From Sphingopyxis sp. JAI108 (GTDB lineage: Bacteria; Pseudomonadota; Alphaproteobacteria; Sphingomonadales; Sphingomonadaceae), in the NCBI RefSeq assembly GCF_013410105.1, contig NZ_JACCCJ010000002.1, forward strand, positions 310,001 to 374,000: a stretch of DNA of 64,000 nt, written 5' to 3'. This document shows positions 9,417 to 18,431 of the stretch, in pieces. A model generated the notes under the pieces. It was not told the DNA's origin and ran no database searches. It saw nothing but the letters and a program-made list of their open reading frames with translations. Positions within the stretch are counted from its first letter, which is position 1. Each line of letters opens with the position of its first letter. Position numbers and translations under genes: made by a program.

Positions 9417-9492
9417 GTTCGCGTCGAGCGAAGTCGAGATGCCCATCGGTCGCGCCTGCCTTCACGGCATCTCGACTTCGCTCGATGCGAAC
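9417..9492. repeat. Intergenic inverted repeat (27-bp arms)
   Basis: Arms 9417-9443 and 9466-9492 match at 26 of 27 positions around a 22-base loop and contain the CGAGCGAAGTCGAGATG core. Such palindromic units are scattered in sphingomonad genomes. It lies between the barrel gene and the decaheme gene and could form an mRNA hairpin that sets their relative expression. Confidence 0.8.
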
Positions 9493-9506
9493 CGGGCCTG
9501 GGGCGA

Positions 9507-12500
9507 ATGATGGCGCGCAAACTCTTCGCCCTGTTCGCCTTCCTGCTGATGAGCATCAGCCTGGGCGTCAGCGTCACGCGCGCGGCGGAAGAGGAGAAGC
9601 CGCTCAAGATCGAATATCGCTTCACCCCGCCCGCGCCGCGCGAGCAGAGCGACGCCGATGTCAGCGCGAAGTCGGAAGGCTGCTACAGCTGCCACACGCG
9701 CACCGACCAGCCGTCGATGCACGCGACTCCGGCGGTGAAGCTCGGCTGCACCGATTGCCACGGCGGCGATGCGAGCCAGCGCGGCACGCCGAGCCTTGGT
9801 TACGCGCACGCCACGAACAAGGCGATTATGAAGCTCGCGCATCCACAGCCGACGCTGCCCGGTGCCTGGCACGACAGCTCGGCGAACCCGCAGCGCAGCT
9901 ATACCCTGCTTAACAAGGAATCGCCCGAATTCATCCGTTTCGTGAACCCCAGCGACTATCGCATCGCGCGCGAGGCGTGCGGGGCGTGCCACCTCGAGGT
10001 GATCGAGGCGACCGAGCGCTCGCTGATGTCGACCGGCGCGATGTTGTGGGGCGGTGCGGCGTATAACAACGGCATCGTCCCCTATAAGAATTATGTCTTC
10101 GGCGAGGCCTATACGCGCACCGGCGAGCCGGCGTGCATCCTGTCGCCCTCGTCGCGGCTGACGGCCGAGGAGTATAAGGAAGCGTGCAAGCCGAGCTTCG
10201 GTTTCGACAAGATATTGACCGATGCCGAGAAAAAGCGCGGCGCGCTCGCCAAAATGTATCCGCTGCCGCGCTGGAACGTTATCCCGCCGGGCGATGTCTT
10301 CCGTGTCTTCGAACGCGGCGGGCGCAACATCAACACGCAATTCCCCGAAATCGGCTTGCCGAACCCGACCGGCAGCATCCAGCGGCTCGAGGAGCCGGGG
10401 CGCCCCGACCTCAAACAATCGAATCGTGGTCCCGGCACCGGCCTGCGCGTCTCGATCCCCGTGCTCAACATCCACAAGACGCGCCTCAACGATCCGTTGT
10501 CATGGTTCATGGGGACGAACGACCAGCCCGGCGATTATCGCCATTCGGGCTGTTCGGGCTGCCACGTCGTCTATGCCAACGACCGCGAGCCGCGGCACAG
10601 CCTGACCTATGCGCAGTTCGGCCGCGACGGCGAGACGGCGACGATCGACCCGACGATCGCGGAAAAGAAGCCGAAGGGCGGCGACGCGCATGGCGCCGAC
10701 GCCGGCGACCATGGCGGCGGCGGGCATGGCACGTTGATCGACCCCGCCGATCCGGAGGTCCCGGTGCGCCCCGGATCGCCGCAGCGGCGCGAATCGGGCC
10801 ATCCGATCAGCCACGCCTTCACCCGCGCGATCCCGACCTCGCAGTGCATGTCGTGCCACATGCACCAGCCCAACATCTTCCTGAACTCCTACCTCGGCTA
10901 TACGATGTGGGACTATGAATCGGACGCGCCGCAGATGTGGCCGGGCCCGGAGAATAGCGCGCCGCGCCCGCCGGGGATGAGCGACGCGGAGTATCAGAAG
11001 ACATACAAGCAGCAGCGCTATCCGACCGCCGCCGAAGTGCATCAGGTGCTCGAACGCAACCCCGAGGGCGCGGCGACGCGCGGGCTGTGGGCCGACGTCG
11101 AGTTCCTGCGCGACGTCTATGACGTCAACGACAGCAACAAGGACACGCAGTTCGCCGACTATCACGGTCACGGCTGGAACTTCCGCGGCATCTTCAAGCG
11201 CGACCGCAACGGGAACCTGCTGAACGCCGACGGCAATATGGCGACCTGGGGCACCGACGCGGCGAATATCATCGACCCCAAGGATCCCGAAAAATGGCGC
11301 AAGAGCTGCAGCCATTACAGCGATCCCAAGGAACGCGACCTCTGCCTGTCGAGCGCCGATCCGGGCAAGCCCGGCGTCGAGGGCAAGTTCGTGCCGCCGG
11401 GCCTCAACCCCGGCAAAACGGTCCATATGATGGACATCCACGCCGAAAAAGGGATGCAGTGCGCCGACTGCCACTTTGCGCAGGACAGCCACGGCAACGG
11501 CTATATTCAGGGCGAAGTCGCGAACGCGGTCGAGATCAGTTGCAGGGACTGTCACGGCACCGCCGATGCCTTCCCGAACCTGCTCACGTCGAACGTCGCG
11601 GCGCGGCCGCAGGGGACCAACCTTGCGCTGCTGCGCAACCCCGACGGGCGGCGGCGCTTCGAATTCCAGTATAATGACGATGCCGAGGTGATCGGCCTGA
11701 TCCAGCGCTCGATCGTCGACCCCAAGCTCGAATGGCAGGTCAGCCTGGTCAAGCAGGCAGTGACCCCGGGGCCGCATTTCAATGCCAAGGCGGCGCGCGC
11801 CAAGCTGATGGCGCGCAGCGGATCGGAGGACGGCAAGTTCGAATGGGGTCCGGGGGTCGCCAAGGAAGACCGCGCGCACGGCGACGACAGGATGACCTGC
11901 TTCACCTGTCACCTGTCATGGACGACGAGCTGCGGGGGCTGCCATTTGCCGATCGAGGCGAACTGGAAGACGACGTCGCATCATTTCGAGGGCGAAGAGA
12001 CGCGCAACTTCGCGACCTACAACCCGCAGGTCGCGCGCGACGAGATGTTCCAGCTCGGCCGGCACCAGCTCACCAAGCCCGGCGAACCCGGTCCCGATGG
12101 CGAGGTGCGCGGCATCATCACGCCCGTGCGTTCGACTTCGGCGCTCGTGCTCTCATCGACGAACATCAACCGCGAGCGCATCTATGTGCAGCAGCCGCCG
12201 ATCTCTTCGGCGGGCTATTCGAGCCAGGCGTTCGCGCCGCATTTCCCGCACACGGTGCGCCGGCAGGAAACCAAGCAATGTTCGGACTGCCATTTGTCGG
12301 CCGCCGACGATAATAATGCGGTCATGTCGCAGCTGCTGTTGCTCGGCACCAATTTCGTCAATTTCGTCGGCCTCAACGTCTGGTCGGGGATGGAAGACGG
12401 CTTTCAGGCGACGCGGGTCACCGAATGGGACGAACCGCAGGCGGTGATCGGCAGCTATCTTCAGAGATATGCCTATCCCGACTATTGGAAGCTGCACGTC

Positions 12501-13784
12501 GAACAGAATGGGCGCGAACTCAAGAACTGGGTGCGCGGCAAGACCTTCGACAAAAAAGGATCGGGCGAAACGCACGCGCTCGAGGAGTTTGCCAATATCG
12601 TTCAGGGGACGAGCGGGCGGGTCAACTGCCTGCAACAGCGCGGCGAATATATGTTCGTCGCCGAGGGCAAGGGCGGGTTCCGCGTCTATGACGTCGCCTC
12701 GATCGGCAACAAGGGCTTCTCCGAACGCATCGTTCGCGCGCCCTTCTCGCCGCTCGGGCACGATACGCATGTGAAGACGAAGAATGCGACCTGCATGGCG
12801 CTTCCGACGACGCAGCCGATCAGCGTGTCGCGCAACGAGAATATCGTGAAGAATTTCCCCGAGAACCACGAACAGGCGATGCACGACATCTATCGTTACG
12901 CGGTGATCACCGACGGCGTCGAAGGCCTGATCCTCGTCGACATCGACACGATGGCTGACGGCGAGTTCCGCAACAACAAGCTGAAGCGCGCGCTGACGTG
13001 GAATGACGGCAATATACTCGCGGGCGCGCGGCACATCACGCTTGCGGGCAGCATCGCCTATGTGACGACCGACGCCGGGCTGGTCGTGCTCGACCTGACG
13101 GCGCCGCTGCAGCCGAAGGTCACGGCGCAGCTGCCGCTGACCGACGCGCGCGCGAGCGCGGTGCAGTTCCGCTATCTCTGGGTGACCGATGCCGAGGGGG
13201 TGAAGCTGTTCGACGTCACCAATCTCGCGCAGCCGGTCGCGGTCCCCGCGGGCACGGTGCGGCTCGCCAATGCGCGCAAAATCTATATCGCGCGCACCTA
13301 TATATATGTTGCGGCGAAGGCGGACGGGCTGGTGATCGTCGATGTGACGCGTCCTGCGGCGCCGGTCGTCTGGCCGGGGCTGACCTTTGGCGGCGCGCTC
13401 AATGATGCCGAGGACGTCATCGTCGCATCGACCAATGCGTCGCTCTTCGGCTATGTCGCCGACGGCCGGAACGGGATCAAGGTGCTCCAGCTCACCAGCC
13501 CCGACAATCCAGGCCTCTATGGCTTCTCGCCCAAGCCGACCCCCGAATTGATCGCGTGGGCAAAGACACCGTCGCCGGCGCTCGCTTTGTCGAAGGGTCT
13601 CGACCGCGACCGCGCGGTCGACGAAACCGGCGGGCAGATGGCGGTGTTCGGGCGTGTCGGCTCGCGCCCCTTCACGCGCGGCGAAATGGAGAAGCTGTTC
13701 CTGAACAGCAAGGGGATGGTCTACAAGGTGCGCGACGAGGTCGATGAAAGCGCGTGGAGGCCGCCGCTGCTTTACGCGAATTGA
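9507..13784 (+). CDS. Decaheme cytochrome c with C-terminal LVIVD-repeat domain
   Basis: 1425 residues. A Sec signal peptide (about residues 1-26, cut near TRAAEE) opens the protein, so it is exported. Ten CXXCH heme c sites are present at about residues 59, 81, 158, 349, 447, 652, 679, 798, 809 and 925, with long heme-free inserts including a His/Gly-rich loop near 393-412. From about residue 1050 to 1345 there are no hemes; instead repeats of the LVIVD type (for example LVVLDLTAPLQP, VKLFDVTNLAQP, LVIVDVTRPAAP) predict a beta-propeller. Start: two ATGs in tandem (9507, 9510). It follows the barrel gene and is the likely terminal, possibly surface-exposed, electron carrier or a multiheme oxidoreductase. 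Substrate unknown. Confidence 0.82.
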   Translation: MMARKLFALFAFLLMSISLGVSVTRAAEEEKPLKIEYRFTPPAPREQSDADVSAKSEGCYSCHTRTDQPSMHATPAVKLGCTDCHGGDASQRGTPSLGYAHATNKAIMKLAHPQPTLPGAWHDSSANPQRSYTLLNKESPEFIRFVNPSDYRIAREACGACHLEVIEATERSLMSTGAMLWGGAAYNNGIVPYKNYVFGEAYTRTGEPACILSPSSRLTAEEYKEACKPSFGFDKILTDAEKKRGALAKMYPLPRWNVIPPGDVFRVFERGGRNINTQFPEIGLPNPTGSIQRLEEPGRPDLKQSNRGPGTGLRVSIPVLNIHKTRLNDPLSWFMGTNDQPGDYRHSGCSGCHVVYANDREPRHSLTYAQFGRDGETATIDPTIAEKKPKGGDAHGADAGDHGGGGHGTLIDPADPEVPVRPGSPQRRESGHPISHAFTRAIPTSQCMSCHMHQPNIFLNSYLGYTMWDYESDAPQMWPGPENSAPRPPGMSDAEYQKTYKQQRYPTAAEVHQVLERNPEGAATRGLWADVEFLRDVYDVNDSNKDTQFADYHGHGWNFRGIFKRDRNGNLLNADGNMATWGTDAANIIDPKDPEKWRKSCSHYSDPKERDLCLSSADPGKPGVEGKFVPPGLNPGKTVHMMDIHAEKGMQCADCHFAQDSHGNGYIQGEVANAVEISCRDCHGTADAFPNLLTSNVAARPQGTNLALLRNPDGRRRFEFQYNDDAEVIGLIQRSIVDPKLEWQVSLVKQAVTPGPHFNAKAARAKLMARSGSEDGKFEWGPGVAKEDRAHGDDRMTCFTCHLSWTTSCGGCHLPIEANWKTTSHHFEGEETRNFATYNPQVARDEMFQLGRHQLTKPGEPGPDGEVRGIITPVRSTSALVLSSTNINRERIYVQQPPISSAGYSSQAFAPHFPHTVRRQETKQCSDCHLSAADDNNAVMSQLLLLGTNFVNFVGLNVWSGMEDGFQATRVTEWDEPQAVIGSYLQRYAYPDYWKLHVEQNGRELKNWVRGKTFDKKGSGETHALEEFANIVQGTSGRVNCLQQRGEYMFVAEGKGGFRVYDVASIGNKGFSERIVRAPFSPLGHDTHVKTKNATCMALPTTQPISVSRNENIVKNFPENHEQAMHDIYRYAVITDGVEGLILVDIDTMADGEFRNNKLKRALTWNDGNILAGARHITLAGSIAYVTTDAGLVVLDLTAPLQPKVTAQLPLTDARASAVQFRYLWVTDAEGVKLFDVTNLAQPVAVPAGTVRLANARKIYIARTYIYVAAKADGLVIVDVTRPAAPVVWPGLTFGGALNDAEDVIVASTNASLFGYVADGRNGIKVLQLTSPDNPGLYGFSPKPTPELIAWAKTPSPALALSKGLDRDRAVDETGGQMAVFGRVGSRPFTRGEMEKLFLNSKGMVYKVRDEVDESAWRPPLLYAN

Positions 13785-13824
13785 GGGGAGCGTCGGGTTT
13801 CGACTGGAAGTGCGTTCTCCTTCA

Positions 13825-13899
13825 TCGTCACCCCGGACTTGATCCGGGGTCCATGACTTCAGCGCCGCAGTGGATCCCGGATCAAGTCCGGGATGACGA
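13825..13899. repeat. Intergenic inverted repeat (29-bp arms)
   Basis: Arms 13825-13853 and 13871-13899 are near-perfect inverted copies with a short loop and the GGACTTGATCCGGG core, a dispersed palindrome common in alphaproteobacterial intergenic space. It sits between the convergent ends of the decaheme gene and rsh and may also serve as a two-way terminator. Confidence 0.8.
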
Positions 13900-13947
13900 A
13901 CAAGGGAACGGCAGCTCACCACCCCAAGGCGGGCGTCCCAATCCTGC

Positions 13948-16041
13948 CTAAAGCCGTTCGGCCTGCACCACCGTGTCCGACGCACGCAGCGCCGACAGGA
14001 TACGCATCACATGCTGGACGTCGCGCACCTCGACGACGACGTCATAGGTGTGAAAACCGCCCTCGCGGTTCGACAGCCGCAAATTGGTGATGTTCGCCGA
14101 ATTGGCCGCGAGGATGCCCGACATTTCGGCGAGCGTGCCGGGTTCGTTGAGGATAACGATGCACAGCCGCGCGTTGCCGCCCTCGCTGTCCTCCTGCCAG
14201 CGCAGGTCGATCCAGTCGGCGTCGATCCCGTCGGCGAGCTTCGGGCAGTCGATGACATGCACCTCGATGCCCTCGCCGGGGCGCGACAGGCCGACGATGC
14301 GGTCGCCGGGAACGGGATGGCAGCAATCGGCGAGCTGGTAAGCGACCCCGGGAGTGAGCCCCGCGATCGATACCGCCGCGCCCTGCACCAGCTTTCCGGG
14401 CTTGGTCTTCATCTCGGCGGTGATGCCGGGCACGAGCGCTTCGAGCACCGCATTGTCGGTCAGCCGCTGCTTGGCGATCGCGACATAGAGCGCCGTATCG
14501 TCGTCGAGCTTCAGCCGTTCGCGCGCGGCAGCGCGCGCCTTGTCGCCGACCTTGTTCGGCAGCCGCGCGACCATCTCGTCATACATTTTGCGGCCCAAAG
14601 CCGCGAGTTCGACTTTTTCCTTCGACCGGACGTGGCGACGGATCGCGGCGCGCGCCTTGCCGGTGACGGCAAATCCGAGCCACGTGGGCTGCGGCGTCTG
14701 CTTGTCCGACGACAGGATTTCGACGGTGTCGCCGTTCGAAAGCTGGGTGCGCAGCGGGACGAGCCGCCCGTTGACCTTTGCCCCCACCGTGCGGTCGCCG
14801 AGCCCGGTGTGGACGGCATAGGCGAAATCGACCGGGGTCGCGCCCTTGGGCAGCTGGTGCAGACTCCCTTTGGGGGTGAAGGCGAAGATGCGGTCCTGAT
14901 ACATCGCGATACGCGTGTTTTCGAGGAACTCTTCGGGGTCGTGCGTCTGTTCGAGGATTTCGATGAGGTCGCGAATCCACCCCGCCTGACCGTCGGGCGC
15001 CGAGCCGCCCTGCTTGTACGCCCAGTGCGCGGCGAGGCCGAATTCGGACTGCTGGTGCATGCCCAGGCTGCGGATCTGGATTTCGATCCGCATATTCTGC
15101 TGGTGCATGATCGTCGTGTGCAACGACTTGTAGCCGTTGCGCTTCGGCGTCGAGATATAATCCTTGAAACGGCCGGGGACCATTTTCCATTTGCGATGGA
15201 TCAGCCCCAGCGCCGCGTAGCAGTCGGCGTCGGTCGGGGTGACGATGCGGAAAGCGATGATGTCGGTCACCTGCTCGAAGCTGACGTGACGTTCCTGCAT
15301 CTTGCGCCAGATCGAATAGGGGTGCTTTTCGCGTCCCGATACCTCGGCCTCGATCCCCGCCCCGGCGAGTAGTTCCTTGAACTCGCGGCTGATCCCCGCG
15401 ACCTTGTCCTTACCCCCCGCGGTCAGCTTGGCGAGGCGGCCGGTGATCGTCGCATAGGCTTCGGGTTCGAGTTCGCTGAACGCGAGAAGCTGCATCTCGC
15501 GCATATATTCATACATGCCGATCCGCTCGGCGAGCGGGGCATAGATGTCCATCGTCTCCTTGGCGATGCGCCGCCTTTTGTCCGGATTCTTGATGAAATG
15601 CAGCGTGCGCATATTGTGCAGCCGGTCGGCGAGCTTGACCAGCAGCACGCGAATATCGTCCGACATGGCGAGCAGGAATTTGCGCAGATTTTCCGCCGCG
15701 CGCTCATTCTCGGTCTGCGCTTCGATCTTCGACAATTTGGTCACGCCATCGACGAGCCGGCCGACATCGGGGCCGAACAGCCGCTCGATTTCCTCGGGCG
15801 TCGTGAGCGTATCCTCGAGCGTGTCGTGGAGCAGCGCGGTGACGATCGTCTCGCTGTCGAGATGCAGGTCGGTCAGGATGCCCGCGACCTCGACGGGATG
15901 GCTGAAATAGGGATCGCCCGACGCGCGTTTCTGGCTGCCATGCTTCTGTACCGTGAACACATAGGCGCGGTTCAGCAGCGCCTCGTCGACGTCGGGATCA
16001 TAAGCGCGCACGCGCTCGACAAGTTCATATTGCCTCAGCAC
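13948..16041 (-). CDS. rsh: Bifunctional (p)ppGpp synthetase/hydrolase (Rsh)
   Basis: 697 residues from the GTG at 16041, giving the usual alphaproteobacterial opening LRQYELVERV. Domains in order: HD hydrolase (about 25-180, with LLHDTLEDT and KLADRLHNMRT), synthetase (about 230-350, with FKDYISTPKRNGYKSLHT), TGS (about 385-445) and a C-terminal ACT domain. Both catalytic motifs are intact, so it should make and degrade the stringent-response alarmone. A GTG at 16056 would add five residues (GPDP-), but those codons lie inside the terminal repeat of a 264-bp inserted element, so the native start is more likely at 16041. The normal promoter must lie in or beyond that element. Confidence 0.93.
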   Translation of the reverse strand: MLRQYELVERVRAYDPDVDEALLNRAYVFTVQKHGSQKRASGDPYFSHPVEVAGILTDLHLDSETIVTALLHDTLEDTLTTPEEIERLFGPDVGRLVDGVTKLSKIEAQTENERAAENLRKFLLAMSDDIRVLLVKLADRLHNMRTLHFIKNPDKRRRIAKETMDIYAPLAERIGMYEYMREMQLLAFSELEPEAYATITGRLAKLTAGGKDKVAGISREFKELLAGAGIEAEVSGREKHPYSIWRKMQERHVSFEQVTDIIAFRIVTPTDADCYAALGLIHRKWKMVPGRFKDYISTPKRNGYKSLHTTIMHQQNMRIEIQIRSLGMHQQSEFGLAAHWAYKQGGSAPDGQAGWIRDLIEILEQTHDPEEFLENTRIAMYQDRIFAFTPKGSLHQLPKGATPVDFAYAVHTGLGDRTVGAKVNGRLVPLRTQLSNGDTVEILSSDKQTPQPTWLGFAVTGKARAAIRRHVRSKEKVELAALGRKMYDEMVARLPNKVGDKARAAARERLKLDDDTALYVAIAKQRLTDNAVLEALVPGITAEMKTKPGKLVQGAAVSIAGLTPGVAYQLADCCHPVPGDRIVGLSRPGEGIEVHVIDCPKLADGIDADWIDLRWQEDSEGGNARLCIVILNEPGTLAEMSGILAANSANITNLRLSNREGGFHTYDVVVEVRDVQHVMRILSALRASDTVVQAERL

Positions 16042-16042
16042 A

Positions 16043-16306
16043 GGGTCAGGACCCACCTATTGCACGTTCAAGGCGTCGAAATGGCGAAGATATCGGCTTC
16101 GCGTGGTCGCCGCAGATGGTGGTTCCATCAGCAAGGCCGCGCGGGGACGAGATCGAAGCCATTTCGACGTCCCTTCGGGATTTGACCGATTTTGTCCATG
16201 GCCGCGTCAGCGAGCCTTGGAATATACTCATATGCCTGCGCCTCGCTTCCTTGCCCTGAACAAAATCGCTTCAAACCTCGATCGTGCAATAGGTGGGTCC
16301 TGACCC
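16043..16306. mobile_element. MITE-like non-coding element with perfect 24-bp terminal inverted repeats
   Basis: Bases 16043-16066 and 16283-16306 are exact inverted copies (starting GGGTCAGGACCCACC), enclosing 216 bases with no convincing gene. An internal inverted pair (GTCGAAATGGC at 16075-16085 and its complement at 16158-16168) adds secondary structure. The size and layout are those of a miniature inverted-repeat element mobilised in trans. No clear target duplication is visible. The 127 bases beyond it, up to the glycosyltransferase start at 16434, hold only that gene's leader, with AGGA about 10 bases before its ATG. Confidence 0.6.
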
Positions 16307-16433
16307 TTAGTCCCCAATGTCGTTCATGTTGCATATATTGCAATGCGAAATTTGTGTGCGCGGGGCCGAAGTCGTTAGCAACTTTGGTAAAGCCCGTTGG
16401 AAGCATCGTTCGTCGCGGGTAGGACGATCAGAG

Positions 16434-17318
16434 ATGGGGACCGAAACGCTCGATTCGACAGCGCCGCCGCGGGTGTCGATGGTGATGCCCGTGCACAATG
16501 GTGCGCGCTGGCTCGCCGAGGCTATCGAGTCGGTCCTGGCGCAGGATTTCGCCGATTTCGAGCTGATCCTCGTCGATGATGCCTCGCGCGACGCCTCGCC
16601 CGCGATCATGGCGGACGCCGCGGCGCGCGACACGCGCGTGCGGCTGCTGCGGCTCGATGCGAATGTCGGGCTGCCCGCGGCGCTCAATCACGGCTTTGCC
16701 GTGGCGTGCGGCGAACTGCACAGCTGGACCTCGGACGACAACCTCCTCCGACCCCAGATGCTCGACCGCCTCGTCGCAACGCTGGACGCAAAGCCCGACG
16801 CCGATATCGTCCATGCCGATTTCATGCTGATCGACGATGCTGGGGGCGAACTCGGCCGCTCGCGCGTCGGCCCGGTCGATCGGCTGCTCTATGGCAATAA
16901 TGTCGGTGCCTGTTTCCTTTATCGCGCGCGCGTGACCGAGGCGCTCGGCGGCTATGACACCGCGCTGTTCGGTGTCGAGGATTATGACTTCTGGCTACGC
17001 GCCGCGCAGCGCTTCGCCTTCGTCGCCCTGCACGAGGATCTCTATCTCTATCGCAAACATGACGGCAGCCTGACGAGCCAGCGTGCCGAAAGAATCCAGG
17101 CGCTGACTGCCGAGATAGTCGAGCGCGCCTTGCCCGAAACACTGCCGGCGCACAGCCGCAGTGAAATCCTGCTCGGGCTCGCGCTGCGCAGCCGCCGCCG
17201 CTGGCGGCTCGACCTCGTCGGCCGCGCCTTTCGTGCAGACCCCGCGCATGTCTTGGCAAAGGCCCCCGCGATCCTACGCTGGTCGCTCGTCGTCGCGCGC
17301 AACCGCATAGCGGGCTGA
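16434..17318 (+). CDS. Family 2 glycosyltransferase
   Basis: 294 residues. A GT-A fold opens with SMVMPVHNGARWLAEAIESV, followed by the nucleotide-sugar motif LVDDAS and the second acidic motif W-SDDN (about residue 100), then an ED-DFW segment typical of the acceptor site. No membrane helix is seen, so it is probably cytosolic or peripheral and adds a sugar to a surface polysaccharide or lipid. Donor and acceptor cannot be read. The ATG at 16434 is preferred over upstream frame starts because homology begins 15 residues later and AGGA lies just upstream. It stands alone, flanked by the inverted-repeat element. Confidence 0.85.
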   Translation: MGTETLDSTAPPRVSMVMPVHNGARWLAEAIESVLAQDFADFELILVDDASRDASPAIMADAAARDTRVRLLRLDANVGLPAALNHGFAVACGELHSWTSDDNLLRPQMLDRLVATLDAKPDADIVHADFMLIDDAGGELGRSRVGPVDRLLYGNNVGACFLYRARVTEALGGYDTALFGVEDYDFWLRAAQRFAFVALHEDLYLYRKHDGSLTSQRAERIQALTAEIVERALPETLPAHSRSEILLGLALRSRRRWRLDLVGRAFRADPAHVLAKAPAILRWSLVVARNRIAG

Positions 17319-17386
17319 TCGGCTCGCACCGAGCCGTGCAAGGACCGCCGCGCCGCCATGATGCGGCGGTCCTTTCGCTTTCCCGA

Positions 17387-17722
17387 TTATTTGGCGCTGT
17401 TGCAACGCGCGAGTTCGTCGGCGTCGAGTGCCTTGCCCCCGGCGGTGAAGCTCGCGACCGGCCCAGCCGCCTTGGCAAGCGCCGCGCACATAATCAGCGG
17501 ACGGCTCGTGCCCTGACCCGCTGTGCAGCCGGCATCCTTGCACGCCCAGACGACATCGCGCGCGACGAAGCGGGCCTTGGGCGCGGGGCTCGCGAGTTCG
17601 GCGCTGTAATAGGTTCCACCCGCCGCCGTCGCTGCGGCGGGGACGAGCGCGAGGCCGCCGATCAGCGCCGTGCCAGCCAGCGGCAGCGATCCGAAAAGGG
17701 GAGAAAGCTTGAATATGGGCAT
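17387..17722 (-). CDS. Small exported CC_3452-type protein
   Basis: 111 residues with a clear signal peptide (about 1-34, ending AATAAGG). The mature part has the WACKDAGCTAG and LIMCAALAKAAG stretches and a terminal LDADELARCN, a pattern of four cysteines found in the CC_3452 family of small alphaproteobacterial periplasmic proteins. The function is unknown. The ATG at 17722 follows a consensus AGGAGG, which decides the start over a longer in-frame option. Confidence 0.75.
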   Translation of the reverse strand: MPIFKLSPLFGSLPLAGTALIGGLALVPAAATAAGGTYYSAELASPAPKARFVARDVVWACKDAGCTAGQGTSRPLIMCAALAKAAGPVASFTAGGKALDADELARCNSAK

Positions 17723-17846
17723 CTGGACCTCCTGTTTTGCGCGCCCGATGGGCCGCGAAACGCGCCGTAGCAATTGAGTTGCGAAATGCAACGAAGGTCT
17801 TATATTTTTTTGGCGCACGGGGCGATTTTACGTTAGGGCATTGGCC

Positions 17847-18368
17847 ATGGGAAAATTACGCGAATTGTTGAACGATCTCGATGGGGGCAATTGCGCCCTG
17901 CCGCTCGCGCTCGAGGCGATGGGCGAGCGATGGTCGTTTATGATCCTGCGCGCCGCGTTCAACGGCGTCCATCATTTCGAGGAGTTCCAGCAGGAACTGA
18001 ACATCGCGCGCAACATCCTGTCGAACCGGCTGTCGAAGCTCGTCGACCATGGCATCATGGCGCGCGAGGTCATGGCTGAGGACCGGCGCAAGGTCCGCTA
18101 CCAGCTCACCGAAAAGGGTATCGAACTGCTGCCGGCGATGATCGCGCTGCGCCAATGGGGCGAGAAATGGGGCGCGGGCGTGCCTTCGACCCCGGTGCTG
18201 GTCGATGCGCGCGACGAACAGCCGATCGGCCCCGTCACGCTGACCGCGCACGACGGCCGGGTGATCGGATACAAGGAATTGCTGTGGAAGCATCGCTCGG
18301 AGCTGCAGCCGCTGGGGCAGGCGCGCGTGCGCGCGGACAATCCCGCGGCGACGGTCGCGGCGGAATGA
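17847..18368 (+). CDS. HxlR-family winged-helix transcriptional regulator
   Basis: 173 residues. The first 110 match HxlR regulators: the opening C-LPLALE-MGERWSFMILR, the recognition region ILSNRLSKLVDHGIM and the wing RKVRYQLTEKG. A C-terminal tail of about 60 residues extends past the core and is lower in complexity. It should bind DNA as a dimer; the target is not visible. The start at the second ATG (17847) removes only two residues. It lies 63 bases before a histidine kinase gene but no functional link is evident. Confidence 0.85.
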   Translation: MGKLRELLNDLDGGNCALPLALEAMGERWSFMILRAAFNGVHHFEEFQQELNIARNILSNRLSKLVDHGIMAREVMAEDRRKVRYQLTEKGIELLPAMIALRQWGEKWGAGVPSTPVLVDARDEQPIGPVTLTAHDGRVIGYKELLWKHRSELQPLGQARVRADNPAATVAAE

Positions 18369-18431
18369 TCCGCCACGCCGCCGTTCGCTACCCTGCGCGC
18401 GGCCACTGACATCGCCATACGACGGATCCTC

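Noticed and set aside
14011..15372. Plus-strand frame opposite rsh
   Set aside because: Shadow of rsh; no domain or start signal.
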